From Rugamonas sp. A1-17 (GTDB lineage Bacteria; Pseudomonadota; Gammaproteobacteria; Burkholderiales; Burkholderiaceae_D), in contig JAJLPB010000002.1 of assembly GCA_025548565.1 (NCBI GenBank), positions 496,001 to 560,000 of the forward strand: DNA of 64,000 bases, read 5' to 3'. Numbering within the stretch: the first letter of the stretch is position 1; each line of letters starts with the position of its first letter. Position numbers and translations under genes: made by a program. The notes under the pieces are model-generated. The model searched no databases. It was given only the letters and a program-made list of their open reading frames with translations, and had not been told where the DNA came from. This document shows, in pieces, positions 62,605 to 64,000 of the stretch.

Positions 62605-62689
62605 GGCCGCCGAGTATGCCACACGCGGCGACTAACGGAGCAACGCCCGCGTGGCGTCGGCTCGGCAGTGAAGGTTCGCGGCGCGGCGG

Positions 62690-63070
62690 CTAGCGGTGCG
62701 GCAGCCAGGCCGGCTTGGTGTCGGTGTGCAGTTCGCGCTGCACCGGGCCGTCATACTCGGGCTCCAGCGTGCCGAGCGTGATGGCGATGCGGTCCGGCGC
62801 CTGCGTGCTGCGCCAGAACAGCGTCGAGCCGCAGACCTTGCAGAAGCCGCGCCGCGCATGCGAGGACGAAGCGTATTCGGTGATCAGGCCGGCGCCGCGC
62901 TCGACCACGTAGCCGGCGGCGGCCACGTTCGCATATGTGCCGGCGGCGGCGCCGTGCTGCTTCTGGCACATGGTGCAGTAACAATGGCTGGCGTGGCTCA
63001 CCGGCAGGTCCGCCCGGTACGCCACGCCGCCGCACAGGCAACTGCCGTGCAAGTGGCCGGTGTCATTCAT
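62690..63070 (-). CDS. GFA family (glutathione-dependent formaldehyde-activating-like) protein
   Basis: A 126-residue zinc protein of the GFA family. Its Cys pattern is SCLCGGVAY, CYCTMC and FCKVCGS, giving the two zinc sites of the family. The prototype aids condensation of formaldehyde with glutathione, but most members have no proven role. ATG 63070 starts MNDTGHLHG. Cytosolic. Confidence 0.87.
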   Translation of the reverse strand: MNDTGHLHGSCLCGGVAYRADLPVSHASHCYCTMCQKQHGAAAGTYANVAAAGYVVERGAGLITEYASSSHARRGFCKVCGSTLFWRSTQAPDRIAITLGTLEPEYDGPVQRELHTDTKPAWLPHR

Positions 63071-63129
63071 GGTCTTCGCTCCGTCGTCGTGGCGCCAGCC
63101 GTCATGATGCACGCAGCGCGCGCGGCGCG

Positions 63130-63495
63130 TCAATCCCGCTTCGGGACGCCCGTCTGGTCGCGCGCGGCCTCGGCCAGCGGTTCGCGCGGACGGCGCCGGC
63201 GCTCGGGGAACAGGAAGCCCACCCGCTCGCCCACGCCGGAACACGCGGCGATCAATTTGAGCGCGGCCATCGGCTCGGCGAACGGCACCGACGAGGCGGC
63301 GGCCAGCGTCTTTTCCGTGGTCGGCAATTCGGTCGTGAACAGGCCGTCGATGGCCAGGAAACGCACGGACCGGATCTGCAGTTCGCGCGCGATGGTTTCC
63401 TGGCTGGCGCTGGTGGCGAGCACGTTGCCGCCGGCGCTGAGCGTCATCGTGACCACTCCGAGTTCCCGCGAAAACGCGACTTCTGCGTTTTGCAT
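63130..63495 (-). CDS. hypothetical protein (121 residues)
   Basis: A 121-residue soluble protein of unknown family (MQNAEVAFSRELGVVTMTLS at the start, GVGERVGFLFPERRRRPREP near the end). GGAAGG lies about 7 bases before the ATG. A terminator-type hairpin ending in seven T stands only about 13 bases upstream of the ATG, inside any leader mRNA, so its expression may depend on read-through. A longer frame from a GTG at 63552 would run through that hairpin. Confidence 0.68.
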   Translation of the reverse strand: MQNAEVAFSRELGVVTMTLSAGGNVLATSASQETIARELQIRSVRFLAIDGLFTTELPTTEKTLAAASSVPFAEPMAALKLIAACSGVGERVGFLFPERRRRPREPLAEAARDQTGVPKRD

Positions 63496-63507
63496 TCCAC
63501 TTCCTTC

Positions 63508-63537
63508 CAAAAAAAGACCGCCTCGGTGAGAGGCGGT
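63508..63537 (-). terminator. strong intrinsic terminator or attenuator
   Basis: ACCGCCTC (63517-63524) and GAGGCGGT (63530-63537) form a perfect 8-bp stem with a GGTGA loop. On the minus strand it is followed by a C and seven T. It can end the transcript of the gene at 63592 onward, but it also sits directly before the ribosome site of the next gene. Confidence 0.75.
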
Positions 63538-63591
63538 AAGGGTAGAGACCACAGGACGAGGTCTACAGAAAGGGATATTGCCAGTTAGAAA

Positions 63592-64000
63592 TTACGGGCG
63601 TATGACATGCCCCTGAATTTGCGGGTTGTCTTTGACGATTTGCGCCGATAGCCGCTGGATGCGGGCGATTTTTTCTTCGACCTTGGCCAGTTGTTCGGGC
63701 GGGATGCCGGCCTTGCGGCCGCGTTCCAGGTCGGCCTGCAGGCGGGGCAGCTCGGTGTCGGCCGCCGCGACGTAGGCGCCGAGCAGGCGGGTGTGCTGCG
63801 CCTCCTCGTATTGTTGGTAGGCCTTGGGATCGGCCAGTTGCGCCGGCGTGGGGGCGTTGCGCGGCTCGGTGTCGCGCTCGATGGGCGGGGTGCGCGGGTC
63901 GCCGTTCTCGCGCGCGGCCGCCATGCTCATCCAGGCCGAGCCGCTGCTGTCGACCGGCGTCAGCGGCACGAACTTCAATTCGCGGGCCGCAGGTTCCGGC
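63592..64000 (-). CDS. hypothetical protein, cut by window end
   Basis: The reading frame is open to the right edge, so the true start may lie outside; a TTG at 63978 is the only local candidate. The visible ~135 residues are hydrophilic, with a Pro-rich part (RTPPIERDTEPRNAPTPAQL) and a helical C-terminal half (ADTELPRLQADLERGRKAGI, LAKVEEKIARIQRL) that may be a coiled coil. It is followed by a strong terminator. Family not recognised. Confidence 0.55.
   Translation of the reverse strand, partial: PEPAARELKFVPLTPVDSSGSAWMSMAAARENGDPRTPPIERDTEPRNAPTPAQLADPKAYQQYEEAQHTRLLGAYVAAADTELPRLQADLERGRKAGIPPEQLAKVEEKIARIQRLSAQIVKDNPQIQGHVIRP

Noticed and set aside
1..64000. CRISPR array, rRNA or tRNA genes
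   Set aside because: No regularly spaced direct repeats, no rRNA signatures and no cloverleaf-type sequence were recognised by eye.

Overview
The window is a GC-rich chromosomal stretch of a Gram-negative bacterium. Five TonB-dependent receptors, a tripartite RND efflux pump, a PEP-CTERM protein, a rhombosortase with its target lipoprotein, a GGDEF protein and a chemoreceptor with a CheR tether together suggest an environmental betaproteobacterium of the Oxalobacteraceae (Massilia/Duganella group). That placement is inference from gene content; no rRNA or tRNA gene is visible.

Layout. 1-3.8 kb: the start of a class A beta-lactamase diverging from an FAD monooxygenase, then a Tat-exported DUF885 protein. 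3.9-7.6 kb: an A+T-rich accessory island with a possible PD-(D/E)XK nuclease-like protein, an IS110-family (IS1111-type) element, two small membrane proteins and an unknown 317-residue protein. 7.7-12.6 kb: DUF1801 protein, D-amino acid dehydrogenase, a TPR membrane protein, and a LysR regulator diverging from an exported metallo-beta-lactamase-fold hydrolase. 12.6-18.2 kb: three NarL-type response regulators without kinases around an overlapping xapX-amidohydrolase-doxX-DUF1275 operon. 18.2-22.5 kb: a small Cys/His protein, a TonB receptor, a regulator remnant, and the rhombotarget lipoprotein/rhombosortase pair. 22.6-28.4 kb: a tightly packed TonB receptor-serine hydrolase-MaoC operon, NnrU, and a small exported protein. 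28.4-35.3 kb: an outer membrane factor-adaptor-RND operon ending in a diguanylate cyclase. 35.4-45.7 kb: EF-hand protein, S53 peptidase, HTH-cupin/GNAT pair, acyltransferase, PafA-like phosphatase, PEP-CTERM protein, MocR regulator and carboxylesterase. 45.8-51.2 kb: an M1 peptidase-DUF6702-TonB receptor operon with an ORF6N fragment on its end. 51.2-64 kb: chemoreceptor, two more TonB receptors, a Crp/Fnr regulator, gluconokinase with repeated operators, an isochorismatase-like hydrolase, an esterase, a GFA protein and small unknown genes.

The main theme is envelope traffic: outer-membrane uptake receptors paired with periplasmic hydrolases, efflux, and C-terminal protein sorting. The parts least explained by known families are the A+T-rich island, the degenerate third response regulator, the receptor-hydrolase-hotdog operon, and a terminator-like hairpin placed directly before a gene start near 63.5 kb.
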